From Nymphaea colorata (Eukaryota > Streptophyta > Magnoliopsida > Nymphaeales > Nymphaeaceae), in contig NC_045149.1 in NCBI RefSeq assembly GCF_008831285.2, positions 19,607,035-19,671,034 of the forward strand: DNA of 64,000 nt. Direction: 5' to 3'. Position 1 is the first letter of the stretch, and each line of letters opens with the position of its first letter. Of the stretch, positions 52,756-63,528 are shown in pieces. The notes under the pieces were generated by a model that searched no databases, was not told the origin of the DNA, and was given only the letters and a program-made list of their open reading frames with translations. Made by a program: the position numbers and the translations under genes.

Positions 52756-53082
52756 GGGTGCATGCATTTGATTACTTCATATTTAAAGCCCATGGATCTC
52801 ATGTGGTAAGTTTTTGTTGATATGTTGACATGGCAAAAGGTTAATGGTAAAACCCATGGTTCATCAAATTAAGCATTTTAGGTCAAACTTAAGATTCACA
52901 CTTAAAATCTTTACTTTACTTTTTTGTTTCGGCAAAACGTTAGATGGTTCATCAAACTAAGCATCTTGGGTTAGCTTTACCTTGTTTTTTTACATTGAGA
53001 AAAAGTTACATTTAAGATATCTGATCTTAAATCTACAGTTCTCAAATCTTGGAGATTTTAGATTTGAGACAATCAAACACCC
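52756..53082. mobile_element. Possible MITE-like element
   Basis: The left end (GGGTGCATGCATTTGATTAC) is weakly the inverse of the right end (AATCAAACACCC). Inside, a GGTTCATCAAA(T/C)TAAGCAT block is repeated at 52858 and 52947. No clean target duplication is visible, so the limits and class are uncertain. Confidence 0.25.
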
Positions 53083-54344
53083 AACCCCTTCGTAAAAATC
53101 ATGCTACTCACAATAAGACGTGCTTTATTAGATTTATTTATTATTATATTAGGTTCCTAACCAATGGATTGCATTATTTATTGTTTTCAGAGAAGCCATT
53201 TTGCCAAGAAGAGCCCACGCACATGGGCATAGAGTCATCGTAATACTTTCAACTTAAAATAGTCAAAAATTAAATGCATTTGGTGTGTCTCTAAGAATAA
53301 TTTGGTGGGTCTAATAAAAAATGAGTAAAAATGTCATCAGAACATTCCTAACCAGCGTTGTCAACTTTGTCGAGTTATATTGGTCCATTGAAAGAACCAG
53401 TGTTGTAAGAACCGATTCATGAATGGAATCAGTGAGGCTGCAGATTCGACATCGACCGATTCACTGATTCAGCTGAATTGGTTTTGACTCGGTGGAAAAT
53501 ATTCAAAAATCAAAAAGTTCATTTTCTTATGTACATATAAGTTGCAAAAGGTGCCATGCCTTTGTTCGGAGGATCATTATATAACGTTTAACTTTTAGAT
53601 CTAAACAAATGCATCTATATGAAACAATATTCACAAAAACACCAATATAATGCTTTTGAAAAGTGTTTTAAAAAAATATGTTTCCCGACGACACGATTAT
53701 TCTTATCAACTGCCTTTTCAAGGGGATCAAACAAAAAAGATGGTCAGAAGCGCCATCAATTCCGATGCAAAACCAATTTAAATGAGGTGAGTTCAGAACG
53801 GACTTTAAAAAAAAAACTTAGTCCAGAAACCAGGATTTAGACCCGACTCACGCTGGTTCGTGGCAATCACTTCAACTGGGCACACCAACCCATACAACAA
53901 AATGACTCCCATAGCCAGCATGGGCAACAACTTGGACCGGGCGCACCAACCCATTACAACAAAACTCTCTTTTTCTCTAGTCTTTGTTTCTCTAGTCCCA
54001 GTCCCTACAAGGTCTGAAATAGACAATCTACGGTTCTTCAATTTAAGGATCCGTTTTCAATAAAAACAGTAGAAAATTCTTCATTTGAAAAAGGTTAACC
54101 GCAGTTGCATTGAATTAAATAATAATAATAATAATAAATATTGCTTTTTCAAATGATTTAACAACTCAGAAAAATAAATAAACCTCATTCAATGTCAGAC
54201 AAGTCTTGACTACCATTCCTGTCGACTCATGATTGGAACTACAGAAATACTGCCTCATCCAAATTTAAATAAAGAGATATCAACAAAATTTAATTGAAGT
54301 CTAAATTACAACATTATGGGGGACTACAGACCTCCCTAAAACAG

Positions 54345-55611
54345 TTACATCCTCACTTCAATGCCTTTCTTCATCAAATGCTGTTTGACAGACGCAATAG
54401 GTACCTGCAAAACCATAACAATGTACATTTAAAAGTTTAACAGGTTGACAGGCACCCGATACACAACGAAAGATAACTCCTAAGCTATCTCACACTGACA
54501 AAGCATGTTTGCTCAAGCGTGTGGGTTAAACATAAGATTTTTTTTCCCTTAATTTTCCTATTTTCTTTTTTCATATGTCGACTGCTGTATGTTTAGTTTT
54601 TTGTTTTTGGTTGCTTTTGAGTTTTTGTTGCCAGTTAAATATCTTTCTCTACACGTACTCTTTAATTTTCATGATGTGAGACGTGCAGCGGAGATGGTAT
54701 TAGACCTTTGCTGCTTTTATAGACGAAAGGGTGGGGGGTGGGTGTGTGTGGGAGAAGGGGGGTTGATTTCCATATTGTCTGTATAAAATCAGGATTCCCA
54801 ATGAAGACAATGTCAGCTTGTCTGCTGAAAACTGCAAGATTTAGAGGAAGGAATGACAAAAGAGACTGGACATCTACCCATACAGCACATAATCAAACTT
54901 ATCTTTACCTCCTTTCTGTGAAAAATGCCTGCTGCAAGGGCAGCTGAAGCATTTGTTTTCTCAAAAACTTCAGAGAAATGTTCAACGGCACCCGCTCCAC
55001 TGCTTGCAATGACTGGGATACTCACAGCATCAGAAACCAACTTCACTAAATCTATGTCAAACCCTTGTCCCTGACCTGAAAAACAGCCAAAACATCAACA
55101 ATAAATAGAAAAAATCCACGTGTACTTGATCAAGGAAATGAAATGATGATAAACATCATAGTGATAGAACAGTTAAAACTGAACCGAACAGAATGGAAAA
55201 TATCAACTATACAATCCTAAAACTGCCATCTTAAAACATAAAAATCAGAGGCGGTGCCACCTAGAATGGAAAAGGAAGCAAATAGATTGCTTCAACACAA
55301 AGCTCAGACTTGCAAATTTCCACATCATAATTCATATAGGATCTTGTGAGTCATATTTTTGCTTCCACTACATGATCATGCCTCATAAGGATCATTCTTA
55401 GTAAATGATAGGCAGCAAAAACACTTAATCTCAGAAGGATAATGAAAATTCAGGAAGAAAATCATGCTTCAACAATATTAATAATGTAAATTTCTAAAAA
55501 TATATTATTGACTATGGAAACTATAGAAGTGCAATTTTTTAATGTATAAATTCCATGAGTATTGATAGAAATGTAGCACCAATATCTGTAACCCGAAAAC
55601 AGCACTCACGC

Positions 55612-55651
<40 letters not shown>

Positions 55652-58600
55652 ACAAGAAGAAACTGAGGAGAAGAAGCCGTAGCCAAAATGGTTTGCACGG
55701 CCTCTATTTATAATCTCATTTTCAGAATTCTAAGAGTCTCCAATCGTAGAATCCTAGGAGATTTCACAAGCTCCAAGGACATTAATTACATCATAGAAAC
55801 CTAAGAGACTTCACATATTACAAGGATATTAACTACAACATAGAATCCTAGGAGACTTCCCATATAACAAGGATATTAACTATAACATAGAATCCTAGGA
55901 GACTCTTCACATGTTACAAGGACATTAAATATTTTAACACATTCTACAAGGAGGTGGAATCCTAAGAGACTCCTCTTCAACGTGCTGGTGAAGGATTTAT
56001 ATTTTAACACCCTCCCTCAAGTTGTGCATGGTTTTGCACCATGTACAACTTGCCTTTTAGAAACCAGAATCGTTCCTTTGTTAATCCTTTTGTAAATAAG
56101 TCTGCAACTTGTTCATCTGTACGAACATAAATAGGCTGAATTTCCTTGTCTTCCACCTTTTGTCTAACAAAGTGTTGATCAATCTCAATGTGCTTTGTTC
56201 GACCATGTTGTACGGGATTAAAGGCAATGTTAATAGCGCTTTGATTATCGCACATTAACATTGATGTTTTAATCTTTTCTCCAATGTCTTCTAGCAAATG
56301 TCTAACCCATGTAACTTCAGCAGTACCTGCAGCCATGCATCTGTATTCAGCTTCAGTGCTGGATCTTGCTACTGCCTTTTGCTTTCGACAACTCCAAGAC
56401 ACAAGATTACGTCCAATGAAAATACAAAAACCAGAAATGGACTTTCTTTGATCGGGATCTCCAGCCCAATCTGCATCTGTGAATGTCATAAGTTGATGTC
56501 CAGTAGTTATATTTTCACTCTTACCATAAACTAAGCCATCTCCTGCTGTCCCTTTAAGATATCTTAATATTCTTTTGACAGCATCCATGTGAGTATCTCT
56601 AGGTGCATGCATAAATTGGGATACTTGATTCACAGCATATATAATATCTGGTCTAGTAAATGTAAGATATTGAAGTGCCCCAACAATACTTCGATATTGC
56701 GTAGGATCTTCATATAACTCCCCATCTTGAGCACTTAGTCTTTGATTTAGAACACTAGGAGTTCCAACAGGCTTACAATCAGACATACCTGACTTTTTCA
56801 ACAAATCCAACGTGTATTTCTGTTGTGTCAATGTGAGGCGATTATTGTGCCTATCAATCTCCACTCCAAGAAAGAATCGTAAATCACCAAGCTCTTTCAT
56901 TTTGAAGTTTTGCATCATCAAAACTTTAGCTTCTTCTATGTGTTTTTCTGAATTGCCTGTGATAACAATATCATCAACATATATAAGAAGTAAAGTAAAT
57001 ATGTTTTCCTTTCGATAAATGAAAAGAGAGTGATCTAGAGGACATCTCCGAAAACCACATTCTTGAATCTTGCAAGAGAAACTGTCAAACCACGAACGTG
57101 AGGCCTGTTTAAGTCCATAAATAGATTTTCTTAGTTTGCAAACCCATGCATGAGAGTCTCCTTTCGTGTATCCTGGAGGTTGTTCCATATATACTTCCTC
57201 CCTTAAATCACCATGAAGAAAAGCATTCTTCACGTCCATTTGATGTAGTCTCCATCCATATTCAACTGCCAATGATATAATCACGCGAATTGTTCCCATT
57301 TTGATTACAGGGCTGAATGTCTCATCATAATCTTCTCCATATTGTTGTGTAAACCCTTTTGCTACTAACCTTGCTTTGTGTCTTTCTATGCTGCCGTCAG
57401 GTTTGTATTTAATTTTGTATACCCATTTGGAGCCCACTACGTTCTTTTCGTGTGGCCTCGGAACGATCTCCCATGTTCCACATTCATGCAAGGCATCCAT
57501 TTCTTCTTTCATAGCTTTTCTCCAATGATGTGATTTTGATGCTTGATCAAATGAAGTAGGTTCTTCCTCCTTGCCAATTTTTGCCATGAATAACTGAAAA
57601 TCAAGTGATAAAGAATCATAGCTAACCCACCTGTGAATGGGATGACGAATGCGTTGGGATCTTCTAAGGTGGGGCATGTTGTCTTCTTCACTGTGAGCAT
57701 CTCTGTCCCTTAGTCGTCGACTGTAGATAAGACCCGAATACCGATGTGCATCGTTGCTCTGTTCATTATTGTTTTCGTGATGACTTGATGACTGTGTTGG
57801 ATCTTCTTGATTTTCACTTTGAGCCATATCCGACGGTTGTATTGCTCTCTCTGAATCTTCACTTTGAGGCACATCATTTTCTATAACAGGATCTGCATTG
57901 AATAACTGTGTACTGGTCCAGGGATCATAAGATTCAATGGTCATAGGCATTTCATTTGTATTATCAAAACTATGTTCATCAAAAATGACATTTCTTGAAG
58001 TTTTGATACGTTTAGTTGTTGGATCATAGCATCGAAAACCTTTATATTCATCAGCATATCCAACGAATCTACATTGAATAGCTTTGTCTTGAAACTTGTT
58101 CCTCAAGGCAGCATCAACGTGAACATAGCATACACAACCAAAAACCTTCAAGTTCTTGTAATCAGGTTGTTTGCCTAAGAGTGTAAAATATGGCGATTTA
58201 GACATCAAGAGTGTCATAGGCAAACAATTTATTATGTATACAGCAGTATGGAAGGCTTCAGTCCACAAGGAAATGGGCACATTAGTATCATGCATCATGC
58301 TCATGGCGCTTTCAACTATATGTCGATGTTTCCGCTCAACTACACCATTTTGTTGTGGTGTGTAAGGGCAGGAAATTTGTCTAGTTATCCCTTTTTCACG
58401 TAGAAATTCAATAAAATCAAGCGAGGAATATTCTCCCCCTCCATCACATTGAAAATGCACCACATTGGATGAAAATTTAGTTTGAATCATGGCATAGAAG
58501 TTTCGAAATATGTGAGGTACTTCTGATTTGTGTTTCATGAAGTAAATCCAGGTGAAACGTGAGTAAGAGTCAATGAATAAGACATAATATCTTGACCCAG

Positions 58601-60589
58601 ACATGGAATCAATAGGGGCTGGCCCCCATACATCAGAAAAAATAGTTTCAAAAGGTTTGGAAGCCCTTTGATTTATATTATGGAAAGGTAAAACATGACT
58701 CTTACAAAGTCCACAACTTGAACATTTTTTGACACTTGAAGTAAGAGGTAAACTTGATCTTGGAATGAGACTATCTGTGACAAGTTTTTCAATGAAATGT
58801 CGACCACAGTGTCCTAGCCGACTATGCCACAAATCAGACTCCAAAAATTGGTTAGGGCCCCTTACTTTTGATTGAAAATGGCAAGAACTTGGCACTGATG
58901 ACGCATTATGAGAAAGAGAAAATGTCTTCAATCCTATATCAAAAGTGGATGAATCCTTGGGTAGACATTCCTTGAGGACGTACATATTCCCTTGACGCTC
59001 CCCTCTAGCGAACATTTTCTTCGTTTGGAGGTCCTTGACATAGACAGAAGAAGGTGTGAATTCAACAGAAGAGCTTGTATCATCAATGAGTTTAGAAATG
59101 GATATGATGTTCTTTTTGATATTGGGAGCAAGAACAACATTAGACAGTGATAGAGACGAGGATGACAATGGAATATGTGCATTTCCAATATGTGTAATAG
59201 GATGAGATTTTCCATCACCTGTTATAATGCAACTTCTACCGTAATGAGGGGATAAGTTAGTCAATTTACCTGCATTTCCTGTCACATGGGTAGCTGCACC
59301 TGAATCCAAGAACCATTCTCCCTGCTCATTTTGCTTTATAGTCATCTTTGAGAATGCGGCCATCAATAGCTGTTGCATATCTTCAGCGGTGGATTTAGAA
59401 CTTTGTCCTCCTTGTTTATAATCATGTCTTACCCCTTTGTTTTTATTTTGAGGATTAAACCAACATTGTGCCTTCATGTGTCCTTTCTTGTTGCACTGAA
59501 AACAAATTGGTATTTTTCTTGAAGTATCCAAAGGAGACATACCTTGGTTATGTGGTGTTGGTAGAATGCCACGACCACCATGGTTGGAGTTCCCATGGCT
59601 CTTACCAAACTTTACATTCATAGCCAACACATTTTGGGAGTTCCCTTGATCAGTCCTTTCAATGACTCTTTTCATATTCATTTCATGTTGGAGAAGTTTA
59701 CCTTGTAGTTCGTTGAAGGAAGGCAGAACAGGAAGGACCTCAAGAGCTGTAATAAAAGCATGATAATCATGCCCAAGTCCATTCAAGGTTTGCTGCACCT
59801 TTTCCTTATCAGAAATGTTATTCCCTGAGGCAGCAAGTTGGTCTGCGACGGCCTTAATACGCCCCAAATAATCCATGATAGACGTTGAACCTTTGCTCAA
59901 ATTCTGAAATTCTTTCTTTAAGTACATAATTCGAGCTTCTGATATTTGGGAAAAGGTATTAGCAAGGGTTTCCCATAATTCTTCTGCAGTACAATCATCA
60001 GAAACTGAAAGTAACACTTGTTGAGATAAAGTGGACAAAATATACGCAACCAGACTTTGATCACGTCTCATCCACATAGCATGTTCAGGATTGTTGTCTT
60101 CATGAACAGCAATAACTTCTCCTGCCTCATTTTTTATTTCCTGTAAGACGGATATTGGTGGAGCCTTTGTTGAACCATCGAGATGTCCAAAGAGGCCTTG
60201 ACTTCTTATGAAAGGCATGATTTGCCTTTTCCAGATCAGATAATTCTCATGGTTGAGTTTTTCGGTAATAAGGTGAGGAAGAAAACTTGAGGACATGCCA
60301 GAATGCGAAAGGTTTTCCATGACAGCAGAAAGGAATGGTATATAGGTAGAAGATGAGAGGGAAAGAAGACACAATATAACAAGATGTGTCCTTGGTAAGC
60401 AAGAAGAAAAAGGAACAAGAATTGCGCAAGAGAAAAGTAAATTCAGGATAGAGACAAGATGAGAAAAGAGTTCTAACCAGATCAGACCTGTTTGGGCATT
60501 TCGTTTGGTAGAGATAACGTAACCTGGCGCTCTGATACCATGATAGAAATGTAGCACCAATATCTGTAACCCGAAAACAGCACTCACGC

Positions 60590-60629
<40 letters not shown>

Positions 60630-63071
60630 ACAAGAAGAAACTGAGGAGAAGAAGCCGTAGCCAAAATGGTTTGCACGGCCTCTATTTATAATCTCATTTT
60701 CAGAATTCTAAGAGTCTCCAATCGTAGAATCCTAGGAGATTTCACAAGCTCCAAGGACATTAATTACATCATAGAAACCTAAGAGACTTCACATATTACA
60801 AGGATATTAACTACAACATAGAATCCTAGGAGACTTCCCATATAACAAGGATATTAACTATAACATAGAATCCTAGGAGACTCTTCACATGTTACAAGGA
60901 CATTAAATATTTTAACACATTCTACAAGGAGGTGGAATCCTAAGAGACTCCTCTTCAACGTGCTGGTGAAGGATTTATATTTTAACAAGTATGACCATAC
61001 AATATGGTTGTCATGTCGATTGAAATCCACACATTTATGCCTTGTATAATGAATATCTTAGGAACTAATGGATGTATTTAAGTGTAGAATTATGCCCTCA
61101 TATGGGTCGCATTTTATCAAAATGTTGACTCTTTATATGCTGGAAACCTATATTTGCATTAAAAATTTGTTGTTGTTCCATGTTGTAATTAACAAACCAC
61201 TTCACCGTTACATAAAGATAGGTAAATCAACACATTAACAATGTTAAATGCTTTTTGAACTGCTATTAATAACTTTATTCCTGTTGTGAAATCATTAGTG
61301 TTCTTGTGAGAGAAAGAGAGAGAAGAAAGACACGTGAAAATTCATTTGATCTCTTACCCTAACCCTTACTTAAGGGAGAATTAGGGTAAACAATAGAATT
61401 ACAATGTAAACCAGGAAAATATTTAAAAATATTAAAGAGCTGTCAGGTTCTTTAATATTCAAAAACCTTCCTCATCATCAACAATTAGCATGGGTTAAAT
61501 GGGTTAACAAACCCTGCAATTTAAAATGAATTAAATATGTTACATTTAAGACCTTAAGTATTTCTTGATTCTTTGTTATTGGCAAGCCCATTTTTGGGCA
61601 GATCCTACCAGATTATGTCTGGAGGTGCTTGATAGATATTGAATCTTGACCTCATTCAACTTGAAAGCCTCAAGCCCCGTGATCAGTATTTGTCAAATGT
61701 AGGTATAGACATCACTTGAAAAAAAATTGTCTTTCAGCTCATCATTTTTGCTTGATGCCGAATCCATGCTATTATATGTAATAATATTCAGTATATGCAA
61801 CCTTAAGACCGAAAGGAACAGCACATGTAGAACATCAATGCTTACCTTGAGACAATGTTCACCATGGGGTTGTCAAGAACTGCAAATGCGCTAGCAAATT
61901 TTCATGGCTTTAACTTACCGTGATGCTCAGTATAGAATAACCAGACAGCACAGCTTCCTAGCCTAACATCTACAACTATACAGCGTCGTCTTACCATCAC
62001 AATCAATGCAATTAAGCAGTATTTCACCCGCTCCAAGCTCCTCAACAGCTTTAGCAAGCTCATAGGCGCCAATTGGACGATCCTCTCTACCACCACTAAC
62101 CTGACCAAAAAAAAATGCTATCATCAAAAGAACCATAAATCCAACATACTTCATAAAGAAAAGCATTCTGGAAACAGTAATTTTCACAAAGAACCCCACT
62201 AGAAGGCTTTCAAGTTTCAACCCTTTCAGCTACTTTGGTAAATATAAACTCAAGTTATCAATTGCAGTCACCTTCCCCGAATGATTTATGTACATAATCC
62301 AGCAGCTCATTTTCTGACAGGGATGCTTAAAGATATCAACTCTTGTGATACAACATGATATACCAAGTTGGACTCATTAAACAATAAAGTTGACAAATTC
62401 CTCGCCAAGTCCAGTGCACACAAGGAAAATAAACACATTCACCTTCAGTGCCACTTGAAGGACCTTCTTTAAATATATTTGCATTCATAAAAGAAGCAAA
62501 GGCCTCAAAACATCATTCTCTGCAGTATGAAGCTATATATTCAACTTGTGCAGCAAGAATGTCAAACAAAGAATGTCAGGAAAATCATGGAAAAGTAAAA
62601 CTATTCAAGAATTTATAGATTTATCAACATTGAAATCAAAACTATACAGCTTCAGGAAACTTTTGAAGAGAAGTTTGGAGGATCCATGACATGTAACTGT
62701 ATCAAAAAACATTTCTTAGCATGTGAAAGCCAGACAGAGCATGGAGAGAAGAGACAAGTAAATCTATAAAATTGGCAATTCTACCATGTCAACATAGTCA
62801 AAGTCAAACATAAACCAATGGAAACTTACTGTACATTGGTACCATGCATACTCCTCTCCATTGGGACCTGAAATAACATGGACAGTATTAAGTAGTTGTT
62901 ATAGAATCTCTGTCCTCCAAGAAACCACATACTTAATTTCATCCAATTAACAAGCAAAGACAAATGTAATTCTGTATAACTACCTGGATTGGACACTCTG
63001 ACTGCCTTGAATGGAATATCATCAGCACTCTTCAGGTATACTCTTCGTGGATCAATGCTCACAACAACTGC
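54345..63071 (-). CDS. HISN4: Imidazole glycerol phosphate synthase hisHF, C-terminal cyclase part (5' end outside window)
   Basis: The enzyme makes imidazole glycerol phosphate and AICAR from PRFAR and glutamine-derived ammonia in plastid histidine synthesis. Five exons on the minus strand: 63071-62984, 62867-62830 (only 38 bp), 62100-61995, 55075-54909 and 54404-54345, ending in TAA. All have GT-AG borders and fitting phases and give the last 152 residues. Recognisable HisF pieces in order: [12 protein letters not shown], whose Asp matches the catalytic Asp130 of bacterial His[41 protein letters not shown]; the phosphate-binding IASSGAG; and [14 protein letters not shown]. The glutaminase (HisH) half and the first catalytic Asp must lie beyond position 64000. 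The intron between 61995 and 55075 is about 6.9 kb because a copia element sits in it; without the element it would be about 1.5 kb. Exon sequences are intact, so the gene is probably functional if that intron is removed. Confidence 0.95.
55563..56009 (-). repeat. 3' LTR of the copia element
   Basis: It is 447 bp and reads TGTTAAAATAT...TTTCTATCA on the element strand. It contains four 47-bp tandem units (55746 to about 55935) and a (GA/TC)n tract near 55613-55645. The first bases of this LTR supply the last codon and the stop codon of the polyprotein. Confidence 0.97.
56004..60320 (-). CDS. Copia gag-pol polyprotein, intact (1438 aa)
   Basis: Single uninterrupted frame from ATG at 60320 (MENLSHSG) to TAA at 56006-56004. 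In order: gag domain of the UBN2 type (about 1-230); CCHC zinc knuckle Cys273-Cys286 ([14 protein letters not shown]); aspartic protease DSG at Asp339; integrase zinc finger His499, His504, Cys536, Cys539; integrase core Asp563, Asp626, Glu662 (D-D-35-E spacing); reverse transcriptase from about 933 with YVDD at 1114-1117; RNase H with Asp1282, Glu1323 and Asp1358. Integrase before reverse transcriptase marks it as copia. The frame is open further upstream to 60587, inside the LTR, but the gag start is preferred because the residues before it include the primer binding site and are hydrophobic. Every catalytic residue I can check is present, so the protein may be functional. Confidence 0.95.
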   Translation of the reverse strand: MENLSHSGMSSSFLPHLITEKLNHENYLIWKRQIMPFIRSQGLFGHLDGSTKAPPISVLQEIKNEAGEVIAVHEDNNPEHAMWMRRDQSLVAYILSTLSQQVLLSVSDDCTAEELWETLANTFSQISEARIMYLKKEFQNLSKGSTSIMDYLGRIKAVADQLAASGNNISDKEKVQQTLNGLGHDYHAFITALEVLPVLPSFNELQGKLLQHEMNMKRVIERTDQGNSQNVLAMNVKFGKSHGNSNHGGRGILPTPHNQGMSPLDTSRKIPICFQCNKKGHMKAQCWFNPQNKNKGVRHDYKQGGQSSKSTAEDMQQLLMAAFSKMTIKQNEQGEWFLDSGAATHVTGNAGKLTNLSPHYGRSCIITGDGKSHPITHIGNAHIPLSSSSLSLSNVVLAPNIKKNIISISKLIDDTSSSVEFTPSSVYVKDLQTKKMFARGERQGNMYVLKECLPKDSSTFDIGLKTFSLSHNASSVPSSCHFQSKVRGPNQFLESDLWHSRLGHCGRHFIEKLVTDSLIPRSSLPLTSSVKKCSSCGLCKSHVLPFHNINQRASKPFETIFSDVWGPAPIDSMSGSRYYVLFIDSYSRFTWIYFMKHKSEVPHIFRNFYAMIQTKFSSNVVHFQCDGGGEYSSLDFIEFLREKGITRQISCPYTPQQNGVVERKHRHIVESAMSMMHDTNVPISLWTEAFHTAVYIINCLPMTLLMSKSPYFTLLGKQPDYKNLKVFGCVCYVHVDAALRNKFQDKAIQCRFVGYADEYKGFRCYDPTTKRIKTSRNVIFDEHSFDNTNEMPMTIESYDPWTSTQLFNADPVIENDVPQSEDSERAIQPSDMAQSENQEDPTQSSSHHENNNEQSNDAHRYSGLIYSRRLRDRDAHSEEDNMPHLRRSQRIRHPIHRWVSYDSLSLDFQLFMAKIGKEEEPTSFDQASKSHHWRKAMKEEMDALHECGTWEIVPRPHEKNVVGSKWVYKIKYKPDGSIERHKARLVAKGFTQQYGEDYDETFSPVIKMGTIRVIISLAVEYGWRLHQMDVKNAFLHGDLREEVYMEQPPGYTKGDSHAWVCKLRKSIYGLKQASRSWFDSFSCKIQECGFRRCPLDHSLFIYRKENIFTLLLIYVDDIVITGNSEKHIEEAKVLMMQNFKMKELGDLRFFLGVEIDRHNNRLTLTQQKYTLDLLKKSGMSDCKPVGTPSVLNQRLSAQDGELYEDPTQYRSIVGALQYLTFTRPDIIYAVNQVSQFMHAPRDTHMDAVKRILRYLKGTAGDGLVYGKSENITTGHQLMTFTDADWAGDPDQRKSISGFCIFIGRNLVSWSCRKQKAVARSSTEAEYRCMAAGTAEVTWVRHLLEDIGEKIKTSMLMCDNQSAINIAFNPVQHGRTKHIEIDQHFVRQKVEDKEIQPIYVRTDEQVADLFTKGLTKERFWFLKGKLYMVQNHAQLEGGC
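56010..56018 (-). other. Polypurine tract
   Basis: The element strand reads GAGGGAGGG directly before the 3' LTR (TGTTAAAA). This is the expected primer for plus-strand DNA synthesis. Confidence 0.85.
60529..60540 (-). other. Primer binding site for initiator tRNA-Met
   Basis: TGGTATCAGAGC follows the 5' LTR with no gap. This is the standard plant copia site complementary to the 3' end of initiator methionine tRNA. Confidence 0.95.
60682..60690 (-). promoter_or_regulatory. TATA box in the 5' LTR
   Basis: The minus strand reads TATAAATAG, a near-ideal plant TATA box. Transcription would then start roughly 25-35 bp further on, near 60655, placing the GA/TC tract in the R-U5 part. The 3' LTR carries the same box at 55704-55712. 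Confidence 0.7.
60724..60913 (-). repeat. Four 47-bp tandem units in the LTR U3 region
   Basis: Units start at 60724, 60771, 60818 and 60865 (55746, 55793, 55840 and 55887 in the other LTR). The plus-strand core is ATAGAATCCTAGGAGACTTC with small changes. They lie upstream of the TATA box, where tobacco Tnt1 and Tto1 carry repeated enhancer elements. A regulatory role is inferred. Confidence 0.8.
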
Positions 63072-63453
63072 CTATAGTAGGGAAAAATGGTCAATCAAAA
63101 GGTTTGAATTTTACTTAAAACGAAAATATCTACAAGTTCCACATAGCCAAACACTCCACTATATTTGGATCTGTTTGCCAACACTGATGTTTATTTTATC
63201 AGGTAGTCCATAGGTGCCCTAGAAAATTGTCCAAGTCCAATGATGGCAAGAATCTGATGGCATAACAAACCATTAGCATCCACAAACATAAAAATATCTC
63301 AAAGATTTGAACAGTCAAAGATTATTCAGGAACAGATAAAAAATTGAACATAATAAAGCAACTTTTATAATAAAACCTTTTCACCATTGTATCATACACA
63401 AGGATAAATTGAATAAACTAAGTTTGTTACATTACAAATTGCAGCAGCACATA

Positions 63454-63528
<75 letters not shown>

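Larger units (their letters stand above)
49601..54344. other. Intergenic between GR and HISN4
   Basis: No gene recognised. The right end (about 54300-54344) should be HISN4 3' UTR and the left end is GR promoter. It contains the 100-bp duplication at 50008, a short (AT)n(AG)n microsatellite near 51960-51988, a possible MITE at 52756-53082 and an (AAT)n run near 54119-54136. The 168-codon frame at 50382-50888 has no family features. Confidence 0.5.
55563..60987 (-). mobile_element. Complete, very young Ty1/copia LTR retrotransposon
   Basis: A 5,425-bp element in minus orientation. It has two 447-bp LTRs (TG...CA ends) with no difference that I can find by reading them side by side, including the length of the GA tract. 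The direct target duplication is AGTAT (55558-55562 and 60988-60992). A primer binding site adjoins the 5' LTR and a polypurine tract adjoins the 3' LTR. One continuous frame codes for gag, protease, integrase, reverse transcriptase and RNase H in copia order. It lies in the last long intron of HISN4, in the same transcriptional direction. LTR identity points to a recent insertion, or less likely to gene conversion. The exact copia lineage is not assigned. Confidence 0.97.
60541..60987 (-). repeat. 5' LTR of the copia element
   Basis: It is 447 bp and the same as the 3' LTR base for base by eye. It supplies the element's promoter; the TATA box and the upstream 47-bp units are annotated separately. 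Confidence 0.97.
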
